A stretch of 39,297 nt of DNA, from positions 1-39,297 of the forward strand of contig CAJTRK010000011.1 of assembly GCA_910578475.1 (NCBI GenBank). The letters are read 5' to 3'. Numbering within the stretch: position 1 is the first letter of the stretch; every line of letters begins with the position of its first letter. The DNA is from an uncultured Lachnospiraceae bacterium (lineage in GTDB: Bacteria; Bacillota; Clostridia; Lachnospirales; Lachnospiraceae). This document shows positions 25,534 through 33,904 of the stretch, piece after piece. The position numbers were made by a program, and so were the translations under genes. A model generated the notes under the pieces. The model worked only from the letters and a program-made list of their open reading frames with translations, was not told the DNA's origin and did not search any database.

Positions 25534-25553
25534 TAAACTGTCAGTTTAATTAT
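25529..25553. promoter_or_regulatory. TetR-type operator, 25-bp perfect palindrome
   Basis: Two exact 12-base arms surround a single centre base; the core is AAACTGTCAGTTT. It covers the -10 and the start point of the TetR promoter and lies 16 bases before the gene, so autorepression is the natural reading. Size and symmetry are typical for a TetR dimer or pair of dimers. Confidence 0.8.
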
Positions 25554-25568
25554 TACAAGGAGAACCGC

Positions 25569-26210
25569 ATGGGACGGAGAAAAAAAGAGCCTCGAAGCGT
25601 ACACCGGGAAAATATCGTGTCCGCGGCATCCGCATTGTTTCTGGAAAAAGGAATTGCCGCAGCTTCTATGGATGATATCGCAAAAGCCGCCGGTTACAGC
25701 AAGGCGACATTATATGTATATTTTGAAAACAAAGAGGAAATCGTCGGCATTATCGTTTTAAACAGCATGAAAAAACTCTGTGACTACATATCCTCTGCCC
25801 TGTTACAGCAGGAAACCACCAAATCAAGATATGAATTTATCTGCCGCGGACTGGTTCAGTATCAGGAAGAATTTCCGTTTTATTTCAAAATGGTATTGGA
25901 TAAAATCAATATTGAATTTGAGAACAATAACTATCTTCCGGAGGAAAAAGAAACCTATCAAATCGGAGAAGAAATCAATGAAAAGATAAAACAATTTCTA
26001 TTATCCGGTATGGCAAAAGGGGATTTACGAAGTGATTTGGAACTGATGCCTGCCATCTTTAACTTTTGGGGCATGCTCTCCGGAATCATACAGCTTGCGG
26101 CAAACAAGGAAGACTATATCAGAAAATCCATGGGATTATCGAAAAATCAGTTTATGGAATATGGATTTTCTCTTGTTTACGATTCGATTGCAGTCAGACG
26201 AACGGAGTGA
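25569..26210 (+). CDS. TetR/AcrR-family transcriptional regulator
   Basis: The 213-residue protein has a TetR helix-turn-helix (about residues 12-58: IVSAASALFLEKGIAAASMDDIAKAAGYSKATLYVYFENKEE). A variable all-helical ligand domain (60-213) follows and gives no clue to the inducer. AAGGAG precedes the ATG. It is followed by the FMN-binding gene 74 bases later on the same strand, probably the operon partner under the same operator. Confidence 0.92.
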   Translation: MGRRKKEPRSVHRENIVSAASALFLEKGIAAASMDDIAKAAGYSKATLYVYFENKEEIVGIIVLNSMKKLCDYISSALLQQETTKSRYEFICRGLVQYQEEFPFYFKMVLDKINIEFENNNYLPEEKETYQIGEEINEKIKQFLLSGMAKGDLRSDLELMPAIFNFWGMLSGIIQLAANKEDYIRKSMGLSKNQFMEYGFSLVYDSIAVRRTE

Positions 26211-26284
26211 CAGAACGGTGGATATGAATCCGGCAGTAATAAAGAAACAAAATCTGCAGGCTGAAAGAAAGGCATGGTGATAGA

Positions 26285-26704
26285 ATGGTGATTAAAATGA
26301 AATTATACCGCAAAAAAATCTTTATGCTGACAACACTCCTTCTTTTCCTTGTCGTTTTGATTTTTACGGCAGTTTATCTGAAAAGTGTGGCAGACTATAA
26401 AAAAGCTGTTAAAGAAACGACTTTCAGCGATATAGATATTGGCAATATCCCCGACGGAACTTATATCGGAGAATACGACGTGAATTTCATTTATGCCAGA
26501 GTGGAAGTAACGGTCCGGGACGGAGCCATCACAAACATCGATATTCTGGAGCACAAAAACGAGCGCGGGAAAGCCGCGGAAATCGTTACGGACAGAATCA
26601 TCGCGGAACAGAAAACAGATGTTGACGCCGTATCGGGCGCAACAAATTCAAGCACTGTCATAAAGAAAGCTGTTGAAAATGCCCTGCAGAATACAAATGC
26701 CTGA
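26285..26704 (+). CDS. Membrane-anchored FMN-binding domain protein
   Basis: The 139-residue protein has one N-terminal membrane segment (about 13-31) and an extracytoplasmic FMN_bind domain (about 50-135). Its C-terminal part carries the flavinylation motif DAVSGATNSS (about 118-127), where a Thr/Ser receives FMN covalently through ApbE in related proteins. Such domains carry electrons outside the cell (RnfG, NqrC or extracellular electron transfer). No ApbE or other redox genes are nearby. The preceding TetR gene probably controls it. An ATG at 26297 is also a possible start; neither has ideal ribosome-site spacing. Confidence 0.85.
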   Translation: MVIKMKLYRKKIFMLTTLLLFLVVLIFTAVYLKSVADYKKAVKETTFSDIDIGNIPDGTYIGEYDVNFIYARVEVTVRDGAITNIDILEHKNERGKAAEIVTDRIIAEQKTDVDAVSGATNSSTVIKKAVENALQNTNA

Positions 26705-26712
26705 GGCAGAGG

Positions 26713-27313
26713 CTACTTCTTGGGAAAGACTGCCTGTACGCAAAATACCATATCTTTACATTTCAGTGTATAGCTGCCGTTATATTTACGGACTACCGAG
26801 TTGATGCTGGAAAGCCCGAAACCATGATGTTTTCTGTCCTTTTTACTTGTTTTTACCGAATTGTTTATGATTTTAATGTTTTCCGGAACATTATTGGAGA
26901 ACATCAGGGCATAAAAATGCGCATGGTCTTTTCCTTTGATTGTGATACAGGGATTCACAGCGCCTGTTGAGCCCTCCAACGCATTGTCAAGTAAATTTGA
27001 AAAAACGGCGCATACGTCGATGGGAGAAAGATGGCTAAGCCATGCAAAATCGCCGTCACATGTCAGGCGTATGCCGACACTGTCCGCGTGTGCCTTTTTG
27101 ATGGATATTACGGTATCCGCCGCAGGATTTCCCGTGATGCAAAAGCTTTTTGAAAGCATGGGGTTCCCCGATAATTCGCTGATATAGCTGTCCATCTGTG
27201 CATATTGTTTGGTATTGCACATTTCCTGAATGATTCATCAGATTTTTGATTTTGCATCTGCCTATGAACAGTTCAAATGCTTCTTGAATTGACCGATTGG
27301 ATTTCTTAGACAT
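26713..27313 (-). pseudogene. Frameshifted remnant of a GHKL (AgrC-type) histidine kinase
   Basis: Bases 26713-27222 encode the ATPase part of a GHKL sensor kinase with N-box NLLDNALEG and G-box HHGFGLSSIN. Just upstream in another frame, KIKN followed by a shift into IIQEMCN looks like the broken remains of the usual DIKNHL-xIQE dimerisation helix, with a stop in the main frame at the break. The phospho-acceptor His motif and all membrane sensor segments are missing, and no LytTR response regulator lies beside it. It converges on the FMN-binding gene with an eight-base gap. The locus seems to be the decayed end of an agr-like quorum-sensing module. Confidence 0.7.
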
Positions 27314-27401
27314 TATAATCTGTTTCGTAGGAACCTCACTTTCTACGTTCTTTTTGCGACAATAGGATTACGTTGAAAGTAAGTGAAAATCCTGTGAATA
27401 T

Positions 27402-27445
27402 AAAAACCCTTATAATCACTATAAACGCAGTAATTATAAGGGGTT
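27402..27445 (-). terminator. Intrinsic terminator after tRNA-Phe
   Basis: On the minus strand ACCCCTTATAAT pairs with ATTATAAGGGT across an 18-base inner region and ends in TTTTTA. It starts 11 bases beyond the tRNA. Confidence 0.75.
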
Positions 27446-27456
27446 CTTCCTTCTAA

Positions 27457-27529
<73 letters not shown>

Positions 27530-27543
27530 AGCTTGCGGATTTT

Positions 27544-27572
27544 ATTTTACCCTCTGCAAGAAAAAATGTCAA
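27544..27572 (-). promoter_or_regulatory. Promoter of tRNA-Phe
   Basis: TTGACA and TAAAAT are spaced by 17 bases, 15 bases before the tRNA. This is a strong and typical stable-RNA promoter. Confidence 0.75.
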
Positions 27573-27619
27573 CTTTTTTTCCTTTAATGAAAGTATAATA
27601 CCAGTTTTTGTATTAACGG

Positions 27620-27649
27620 TTGATTTTTTTTGTTTACCTAAAGTATAAT
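27620..27649 (+). promoter_or_regulatory. Likely promoter of the FIST-chemoreceptor operon
   Basis: TTGATT and TATAAT are spaced by 18 bases. The -10 lies in AAGTATAATA. The same ten-base word occurs at 27591-27600, and an inverted TTATACTT follows at about 27665-27672. The repeated words may be a regulator site, or just similar -10 regions. Confidence 0.5.
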
Positions 27650-27702
27650 ATTCTTTAGTGCTATTTTATACTTAAATATAAACAGAAATGAGGAATGAGA
27701 CA

Positions 27703-28758
27703 TTGAAACAGTTTTTTGGCATGAGCCAGAACGGAAACTTACAGGATGCCGTTCATGGCCTGAACAATCCCCAATTAATTATGTTATTATCTAATGCCGA
27801 CCAATTTGAAAAACATGTCGCTGAATTAGAGAAACTATATCCCAAAGTTCCCAGTATCGGTTGTATTGGAATGAGTTACGATACCCGCATCGTGGAAAAA
27901 GGCGTCGGTATCATAGCATTTACCGAAGGCGTCAACGCGGCAGCCAATGTTCTGGAAGAAGTGTCCACAATGCCGGTAAAATACATCGAGCGGCTGCAGC
28001 AGGATTTAAGAACCATAAACGCTTCTTCTAAAGATACCGTATGTATCGACTTCTGTTCCGGCAATGACGCCTGCGTTTTAACGACCTTTTACAGCGTTTT
28101 GGGACCGGAAAATATTTCTCTCGTCGGCGGAACCGGTGATGCCGGCAAAGTGTCTGCAAACGGTAAAATATATCAGGATGCGGTAGCCTATGCTGTCATC
28201 AAAAACAACAATGGACGGGTAAAGGCATATAAAGAAAACATATACCATCAGTTGGGCAGCTATTCTTTTATTGCCTCCAAAACAGACAAGGCCAATTATC
28301 TGATTGGAGAATTAAACGGCCGTCCTGCCAAGCAGGTATATCAGGACATTCTTCATATAACGGAACAGGAGATTCAGACGCAGACCTTTAAAAATCCTTT
28401 TGGAAAACTTAACGGGCATGATACCTGTATCATCTCCATTAAGGAGGTCACAGGAAGCGGGCTTACCTGTTTCCGTCAGGTAAACGATTCGGATGTTCTT
28501 ATCATGCTGGAACTTGGGGACTACAAAGAAATCGTCAGGAATACTATCCAAACAATACATAAAGATTTCCCTCATCCTTCCGCGGTATTTTCCGTAAACT
28601 GTCTGTTCCGGTATCTGCTGTTTACCGAAAACAGTTATATGCAGGACTATTTGAAAGAAATGGGCGCTTTAGGAAATCATGTCGGTTTTGTCGGATACGG
28701 AGAACATTATAACAACCGGTTCGTAAACCAGTCCATGACATGCGTCGCATTTGAATAG
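27703..28758 (+). CDS. FIST-domain ligand sensor protein
   Basis: The protein (351 residues from the TTG) has an N-terminal FIST domain (about 10-185, with SIGCIGMSYDTRI and LVGGTGDAGKVSANG) and a C-terminal FIST_C domain (about 190-345, with VNCLFRYLLF and HVGFVGYGEHYNN). FIST proteins are cytosolic small-molecule sensors, thought to bind amino acids, that are linked to signalling proteins. The TTG at 27703 is preferred because TGAGGA lies eight bases before it; an ATG at 27688 has no ribosome site. The stop lies 11 bases before the chemoreceptor gene, so the two form an operon and probably one sensory unit. Confidence 0.85.
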   Translation: MKQFFGMSQNGNLQDAVHGLNNPQLIMLLSNADQFEKHVAELEKLYPKVPSIGCIGMSYDTRIVEKGVGIIAFTEGVNAAANVLEEVSTMPVKYIERLQQDLRTINASSKDTVCIDFCSGNDACVLTTFYSVLGPENISLVGGTGDAGKVSANGKIYQDAVAYAVIKNNNGRVKAYKENIYHQLGSYSFIASKTDKANYLIGELNGRPAKQVYQDILHITEQEIQTQTFKNPFGKLNGHDTCIISIKEVTGSGLTCFRQVNDSDVLIMLELGDYKEIVRNTIQTIHKDFPHPSAVFSVNCLFRYLLFTENSYMQDYLKEMGALGNHVGFVGYGEHYNNRFVNQSMTCVAFE

Positions 28759-28769
28759 GGAGGATGAAC

Positions 28770-29693
28770 ATGGTGTTAAAAAATAAATCACGAAGCAAAG
28801 AAAAAAGCCTCAATCCGGTGCTTCATGTAACGGATAGTCTGAAAGTATATCAGCAGGACCTCGTACAAAATGAAGTAACTTCTTTAAAAGAGCTGAGTCT
28901 CGTAAGCAGTTCCTTCGGCCAAGTCCTTTCGGAGGCGGACAGATTCCAGCAGACATTGCAGGATTTTGACCAGACTTTTTCCAACATCAATCAGGTATCG
29001 GGACAATTTGCCACCGTCAAGGAAGATATTTCCCAGTCGGTTGTTCAGGCGCAGAACGGTGTGGAAGAGTTAAAAAACAGTTCTATGCAGGTAGAAGCTT
29101 CTTTCGGAGAAATGGACAGCACTTTTACGGATTTCCAATCCTCCGTTAAAAAAATTCGTTCCTATATGAACAAGATTGTATCGATTGCCGAACAAACCAA
29201 TATTCTTGCGCTGAACGCGTCGATTGAAGCGGCCAAAGCCGGAGAAAGAGGAAAAGGATTCTCGGTAGTTGCCAATGAAGTAAAGTCACTGGCGGATGAA
29301 ATCAAAGAGCTGGTTGCAGAAGTAAATTCCGGTATCAACGATGTAGAGCAGGGAACCGAAAAACTGAATGCAAGCATTAACATTTCCCATCAGGCGTTGG
29401 AGCAGAGTCTCAGTAAAGTAGAAGAAACCTACGGCATGTTCAATAACATTACGGAAATGGCAGAAGAAGCCACATCGGTGCAATCGGAAATCAACAACGT
29501 TATCGATGATTCCAAACGGTCTCTCCAGGTATTGTGCAGCTATTTTGATAAAATCAAAAAACAGTATCAGGATGTAGTGCATCACATTAACAATGCCAGA
29601 ATTTTGGGAACCACAAAGAGCAGTATGTTTGAAGATGTAGACAATATGCTTTCACAGATTCCACATATTATCAGAGATTACATCGGAAAATAA
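28770..29693 (+). CDS. Soluble methyl-accepting chemotaxis-like signalling protein
   Basis: This 307-residue protein has no membrane segments or sensor domain. It is a long coiled coil with the conserved chemoreceptor hairpin tip (about 145-175: IAEQTNILALNASIEAAKAGERGKGFSVVANEVKSLA). Signal is therefore probably supplied by the FIST protein encoded just before it. The tip should contact CheA/CheW, but no che genes are in the window. The ATG at 28770 has GGGAGG seven bases upstream; an ATG six bases earlier touches that site. The C-terminal tail (about 270-307) is helical and not recognised. Confidence 0.87.
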   Translation: MVLKNKSRSKEKSLNPVLHVTDSLKVYQQDLVQNEVTSLKELSLVSSSFGQVLSEADRFQQTLQDFDQTFSNINQVSGQFATVKEDISQSVVQAQNGVEELKNSSMQVEASFGEMDSTFTDFQSSVKKIRSYMNKIVSIAEQTNILALNASIEAAKAGERGKGFSVVANEVKSLADEIKELVAEVNSGINDVEQGTEKLNASINISHQALEQSLSKVEETYGMFNNITEMAEEATSVQSEINNVIDDSKRSLQVLCSYFDKIKKQYQDVVHHINNARILGTTKSSMFEDVDNMLSQIPHIIRDYIGK

Positions 29694-29707
29694 AAATCAT
29701 CAACAAT

Positions 29708-29742
29708 AAAAAGCGGCTCATTCACGATGAGACCGCTTTTTT
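29708..29742 (+). terminator. Intrinsic terminator of the FIST-chemoreceptor operon
   Basis: AAAAAGCGG-CTCAT pairs with ATGAG-A-CCGCTTTTTT across a five-base loop, 15 bases after the chemoreceptor stop. A-tract and T-tract flank it, so it can serve both strands, including the convergent amidase gene. Confidence 0.85.
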
Positions 29743-29756
29743 GTTATCATGTTCGA

Positions 29757-30914
29757 TTATGTATGTTCCGTCTTATATATCTCCACATCGGCAAGCAGCT
29801 TTTCCCAGGCTTCTTCATGGTCTACATAATAGACGGGACATTTTTTTCCGCCACAGTCATAATGCCGCAGGATATCATCATTTCCCAAATGGTACTCCTG
29901 CTGCAGCCATGCCAGAAGATGCACGAGGGAATCATACGTTTCCTGCGTAAATTGTCCGTCTTTATCCAGATAGCAGCATTCAATCGAAATGGAATCCTCA
30001 TTTCTTGTCATAACCGCATATGCCTGTTCATTAAGCGGCATGCACTGGATGATTTCCCCCTCATAGCCAATGATAAAATGCGCGCTTGCCGACCGTTCCT
30101 GCGTCTCGGCCAGATTCGCAAAATAACTTCTGTTCTGTGCCGCGCTCGTACCGGGATTCGCCGTATAATGCACGAAAATACTGTTTACCTGCGGCAGAGT
30201 CGTTCCCGGCCTTGAAAAATCATTAACATTCAGAAAGTCTTCTGAAATGGCCGGCGGCGCAATTCCGCCTTCCTTTACATCCTCAACGACGATGGAATTT
30301 ACCTCCGGAACCGGCTTCCGCTTTTCATCATCCCTCGTATAATCATATACCAGGTCTACTGCCATATACGCTATCATCAGGCTGAATGCCATCGTGCACA
30401 CGGCAATGGTGCGATGCAGATACCCGCGCCGTTTTTTGGCCTTTTTCCGCACCTTCGCCCGCGAATTTCCATACGGTTCCTCTATCCAGTCCTGACCGAT
30501 TATTTCCACATCCCAGTCTTCTGTGGCCGGCCGCTGCACTCTTCTGCGCCGGACAGGCTCTTCCATCCTTCTTCTGCCGACCTCGATTGGTTCCACTGTT
30601 CTGGGTCTTCTGCCAACCGGCTCTGAAGTTCTGTCCACTCCTGCTTTCCGTCGAATTGGTTCCGCATTCCGGCTGCTATATCCAATCGGCTCCGCGTAAC
30701 GTTTTTTTCTGACCGGTTCCGCTCTCATTGTTGACCCGGATGGCCGGCCGCCGCGGTATCTTCCGTCCTGATACGCATCTTTGCCCGGATAAAGGTCAAT
30801 GATGTCCACATCACCAGGCCTTCTCTTTCCTTTCCTTCTCGATGGCCTGCTGACTGGCTGGTCCATCTCCCATAACGCAATATCCGCTTTTCTCTTCTGT
30901 AAACTCCCTTGCAC
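29757..30914 (-). CDS. Membrane-anchored N-acetylmuramoyl-L-alanine amidase with Arg-rich EP-repeat tail
   Basis: The C-terminal domain (about 240-380) is an Amidase_2/PGRP zinc enzyme that cuts the bond between muramic acid and L-alanine in peptidoglycan. Zinc ligands are His249 (VHYTA), His351 (RHYDCGG) and Cys359 (KCP), with Glu312 nearby. One membrane segment spans about 167-189, so the first 165 residues stay in the cytosol. That part is very basic and carries six or seven EP-x-RR-like repeats (about 66-147). The GTG at 30914 is preferred since GAGGTG lies nine bases upstream; a TTG at 30938 is the alternative. Confidence 0.85.
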   Translation of the reverse strand: MQGSLQKRKADIALWEMDQPVSRPSRRKGKRRPGDVDIIDLYPGKDAYQDGRYRGGRPSGSTMRAEPVRKKRYAEPIGYSSRNAEPIRRKAGVDRTSEPVGRRPRTVEPIEVGRRRMEEPVRRRRVQRPATEDWDVEIIGQDWIEEPYGNSRAKVRKKAKKRRGYLHRTIAVCTMAFSLMIAYMAVDLVYDYTRDDEKRKPVPEVNSIVVEDVKEGGIAPPAISEDFLNVNDFSRPGTTLPQVNSIFVHYTANPGTSAAQNRSYFANLAETQERSASAHFIIGYEGEIIQCMPLNEQAYAVMTRNEDSISIECCYLDKDGQFTQETYDSLVHLLAWLQQEYHLGNDDILRHYDCGGKKCPVYYVDHEEAWEKLLADVEIYKTEHT

Positions 30915-30962
30915 GATATTCCCCACCTCTGCACACAACGCTCTGCCTGATTAATAAGTGTA

Positions 30963-30971
30963 ATTATAACA
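30963..30971 (-). promoter_or_regulatory. Extended -10 promoter of the amidase gene
   Basis: TGTTATAAT on the minus strand is an extended -10 (TGn then TATAAT), about 50 bases before the amidase start. The -35 is poor, as is common with this promoter class. A further TTGACA with a TATAAT only 14 bases off lies upstream at 31021-31046. Confidence 0.5.
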
Positions 30972-31083
30972 GACCTGTCTTTAAAAAATCTCTAAAGATT
31001 AACATAATATATTCTATTCTATTATATTAGAGTGCAAAACTGTCAAAAATGTTTCAAAAATTTCTTAAAATTTCCTTAAATTT

Positions 31084-33315
31084 TTACTCCAAAGCATTCA
31101 TTTTGTCATCTTCCAGATATTTCAGCGCCCGGTTATACAGTTCCGTTATCGTTTCTTTCGATTCCGAACAAGGATAAAGCGTCCCGAAAAGCGCTTCCAT
31201 ATCTGTTCTTTCATAGCTGTACATCTCACTCTGCATCTTTGACGGGTCAACAGACGTCCCCCCTCCTGTTTCCTGCAAATCGTAGATTCGTATATTGCAT
31301 ATCTCCAGATTTTCTACCGCCGAAAAAATCAGCGCCGCCTCCAAAAAGAAAATATCCGAATCCATCCGGGCTGTGTCACCCGCTTTGAAATGGTAGTGAA
31401 GTGTCGCCTCGTAAGGCTCCGAAGATGTTTTCAGTTCCAGAAACTGATAGCTCAATCCTTCCGCAGACGGCAGAGAACCCGCTATTTGCGACACCCGGAC
31501 GTTATCTCCGACGTAAGGCGTCCGGTTTTCCACAAGTATGCTCAAAGTCTCTTCCATCGCTTTCCTGCTCACATACAGTACGATAACGTCATCCGCAAGC
31601 TCTTCCATTGACTGATTCATTTCGTACAGTTCTTCTCTGACTCCCGAAGCCGCCTCCGCATTATCGGCCGGAATGTACAGGTAACAAGGTTTTTCGGCCG
31701 GCAGCAAGACTTCCGTCGTAATCTGCTCCGTCGGCAAATACTCAACGCCGTCCTCTATTGCTTCATGATTCTCATCCCCCACCGTGACCGCATTGTAGTC
31801 TTCATTTTCGTCATAGGGCAGATAAATAACATCTTTTTCCACCAGTTCCGGCGCCGGAATTGCCTCTACATCGCCGGATGCTTTCCATGCCGCAGTTTCA
31901 CCTGCCGTTTCCACTTCCGGCAAAAAATAATCCGTTGCCGCCTCATTACTGTCCGTACCGGGCACGCCTGCAATACTGTCATTACTTTCCGCGCTTTCTG
32001 TACCGTTTGCAAAATAGCTATGATGCATTATTTCCGTCCCTTCCGCATCCCCCGTCATAAAACTGTTCAGGGCATCATTCGAACCATAACTGCCAATGAG
32101 AACCATTTCTTTTCCTTGCGAAGCAAGCGCAACCGCCTCTTCATAATATACCTCGCAGAACCGGCCCACTTCCAGACCGGAATCTTTGTGATAAACGATA
32201 ATATCTGTATCGTTCTCCTCCCGGCAGTATGCCTTTCCGATAAAAGAATCCGGGAAAGTTATCTGAAAACAGTCCGTTGTCACAGTCATGGAGCCTTCTC
32301 CTTCCAGCAGAGAAACGCCTTCCGGATAATCTTTGGACTGCGTATAGGTCAACACGACAACAACTGCAATCGCGATAATCATCGGTACGATAATAAAAGC
32401 CAGCCTTCGGGGAGATTCTGCAATTCTTTGAAGCCTTTCTTTTATGCCCTTTGCGTCCGCAGTCATCGTGGTCGCCGTGCATACCATGTCTTCGGCTTTT
32501 GTTTTCCTTGTAATCAGGGAAACGAGGGTCTTTCCATAGGCAATCCGCTCTTCCTCCCCGAGCATCCGGACTGCCGCCTCGTCACAGGCCAGTTCGCAGT
32601 CTTGTTTGGATAAAACAGCCGCAAGCCAGACGAGCGGATGAAACCAGTATACCGTCAGCAAAATGCACCGAAGCAACGACCACAAAATATCCTTTTGCTT
32701 ATAATGGCAATACTCATGCGCCAGAATATGCCGCACGCCGTTTTCATCTTCCGTCATATCTTCCGGCAGGTATACGGCCTGTCTGCCCGGCATTCCGTAC
32801 AGGCAGGGAGAAGATAATTCTTTTGTCGTATAAACCGGCAGTTCGAATCCTTCCCTTTGATATCTGCGGCGGCTCTCATACAGCCTGCGCATAAATCGAA
32901 AATTAACGGCAATCATCCAAAAAGCGATTGCTGCCATCCCCAAATACCAGACTTTTTCCAGGAACCTGAGCCACATGGTCTGGTCAGTCAGATAAGTGAC
33001 AACTTTTCCGTCAGCATTTTCTTCCGTCAGAAAGGGAAGTCCTTTCGACGGCAGACTTCCCTGCACAGGCTGCTCCGACGGCCTTATATATTCCTGCGCC
33101 GCTCTTTCCATCCGGTCCGCTGCATTCAGAACGCTGTACGCGCTTTCCGGCAGCAGATTGGGCCAAAACACGATTATTCCGGGCATGACCAGCCTGATGG
33201 CCACAACCAGCCAAAGCATGTACTGCAGTTTCGCACTGATTTTCTTTCTGCACAGCCTCCGAAGCAGAACCATACACAAAATCAATACAGAAGATGTTAT
33301 AATTGCATCTTTCAT
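31084..33315 (-). CDS. BlaR1-like M56 metallopeptidase sensor with DUF4825-like outer domain
   Basis: This 743-residue membrane protein has several N-terminal membrane helices (about 4-60 and 130-150) and a cytosolic gluzincin domain with HEYCH at 200-204 and a downstream acidic ligand in CELACDEAAVR (about 235-245). A further helix lies at about 310-330 and a large outer region covers 335-743. That region has no penicillin-binding fold. Near 600-690 it carries a stretch resembling DUF4825 (NRTPYVGDNVRVSQI, LPSAEGL). The expected action is to sense an envelope signal and cleave or inactivate the BlaI-like repressor. It overlaps that repressor gene by four bases. Confidence 0.87.
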   Translation of the reverse strand: MKDAIITSSVLILCMVLLRRLCRKKISAKLQYMLWLVVAIRLVMPGIIVFWPNLLPESAYSVLNAADRMERAAQEYIRPSEQPVQGSLPSKGLPFLTEENADGKVVTYLTDQTMWLRFLEKVWYLGMAAIAFWMIAVNFRFMRRLYESRRRYQREGFELPVYTTKELSSPCLYGMPGRQAVYLPEDMTEDENGVRHILAHEYCHYKQKDILWSLLRCILLTVYWFHPLVWLAAVLSKQDCELACDEAAVRMLGEEERIAYGKTLVSLITRKTKAEDMVCTATTMTADAKGIKERLQRIAESPRRLAFIIVPMIIAIAVVVVLTYTQSKDYPEGVSLLEGEGSMTVTTDCFQITFPDSFIGKAYCREENDTDIIVYHKDSGLEVGRFCEVYYEEAVALASQGKEMVLIGSYGSNDALNSFMTGDAEGTEIMHHSYFANGTESAESNDSIAGVPGTDSNEAATDYFLPEVETAGETAAWKASGDVEAIPAPELVEKDVIYLPYDENEDYNAVTVGDENHEAIEDGVEYLPTEQITTEVLLPAEKPCYLYIPADNAEAASGVREELYEMNQSMEELADDVIVLYVSRKAMEETLSILVENRTPYVGDNVRVSQIAGSLPSAEGLSYQFLELKTSSEPYEATLHYHFKAGDTARMDSDIFFLEAALIFSAVENLEICNIRIYDLQETGGGTSVDPSKMQSEMYSYERTDMEALFGTLYPCSESKETITELYNRALKYLEDDKMNALE

Positions 33316-33716
33316 GATGAACTCCCCTTCTTCCCTTCATCATCTTTTTCTGCCTGTTCCAGTATCTTATAAAGCTCTTCGATTTCTTCCTGTGTCAGCG
33401 CCTTGTTCGTTACCATGGCGTTGACCATCATTCCGATGCTTCCCCGGTATACCTTATCCAGAAAACCTCTCGTCTCCCGGATAGAGACTTCTTTTCTGGA
33501 AACGACTGGATAAAACTGTTTCGCGCGTCCCACTATCCGGTATGAAACAGCTCCCTTTTTCGTCATACGGTTCAGCATGGTAATAATAATATGTTTATCC
33601 CATCCGGTTTTTCCCTGTAAATCCGCTGTCAACTCCGTAATTGTTGCCCCCCCCTCCTTTTCCCAAAGCACATTCATAATTTTCCATTCGCCATCCGATA
33701 AACTGACATTTGTCAT
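33312..33716 (-). CDS. BlaI/MecI/CopY-family transcriptional repressor
   Basis: The 134-residue protein has the BlaI winged helix (about 1-70: LSDGEWKIMNVLWEKEGGATITELT and HIIITMLNRMTKKG) and a helical dimerisation tail (about 75-125). BlaI repressors are cleaved or released when the partner M56 protein is activated. The ATG follows AAGG by seven bases. It leads the operon with the M56 sensor and is placed after a promoter bearing a palindromic operator. Confidence 0.92.
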   Translation of the reverse strand: MTNVSLSDGEWKIMNVLWEKEGGATITELTADLQGKTGWDKHIIITMLNRMTKKGAVSYRIVGRAKQFYPVVSRKEVSIRETRGFLDKVYRGSIGMMVNAMVTNKALTQEEIEELYKILEQAEKDDEGKKGSSS

Positions 33717-33743
33717 ATGAGTACCTTTCCTTTCTCTCTGTCA

Positions 33744-33761
33744 GGTATACTTCCGTATACC
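33744..33761. promoter_or_regulatory. Candidate BlaI-type operator
   Basis: GGTATAC, TTCC, GTATACC: a 7+4+7 palindrome just after the -10 of the BlaI promoter and 28 bases before the gene. A related GGTATACATATG half-copy lies at 33776-33787 between -35 and -10. Two sites suit BlaI dimers. Confidence 0.65.
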
Positions 33762-33762
33762 C

Positions 33763-33791
33763 AATATAGCATGATGGTATACATATGTCAA
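33763..33791 (-). promoter_or_regulatory. Promoter of the BlaI-M56 operon
   Basis: TTGACA and TATATT spaced by 17 bases on the minus strand; the operator palindromes overlap both the spacer and the start region. Confidence 0.75.
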
Positions 33792-33853
33792 CCTTTTTGT
33801 CGGACGGTATGAGCTGAAAGTGGCCTGACTGGAAGAATGGCCACAAAAGCAAA

Positions 33854-33897
33854 GCGGATATTGATTCGCCATTTCCCCGTTTCGAATCAATATCCGC
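33854..33897 (-). terminator. Terminator-like hairpin after the XRE-PurM gene
   Basis: GCGGATATTGATTCG and its exact 15-base complement flank a 14-base loop and begin seven bases after the stop codon. On the minus strand TTTGCTTTTG follows. A second stem (GTGGCC/GGCCAC at 33820-33844) follows ten bases on. Both lack a long U-run, but as a tandem pair they would stop transcription well. Confidence 0.6.
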
Positions 33898-33904
33898 CGT
33901 CCTC

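Noticed and set aside
27330..27380. Two TACGTT words as LytTR-type sites near the kinase remnant
   Set aside because: They are 25 bases apart, unlike the usual 21-22, and the last positions do not fit the consensus.
31765..32613. A 282-codon open frame antisense to the M56 sensor gene
   Set aside because: It lies wholly within a well-supported gene on the other strand, has no domain and has His/Arg/Phe-rich composition typical of antisense reading.
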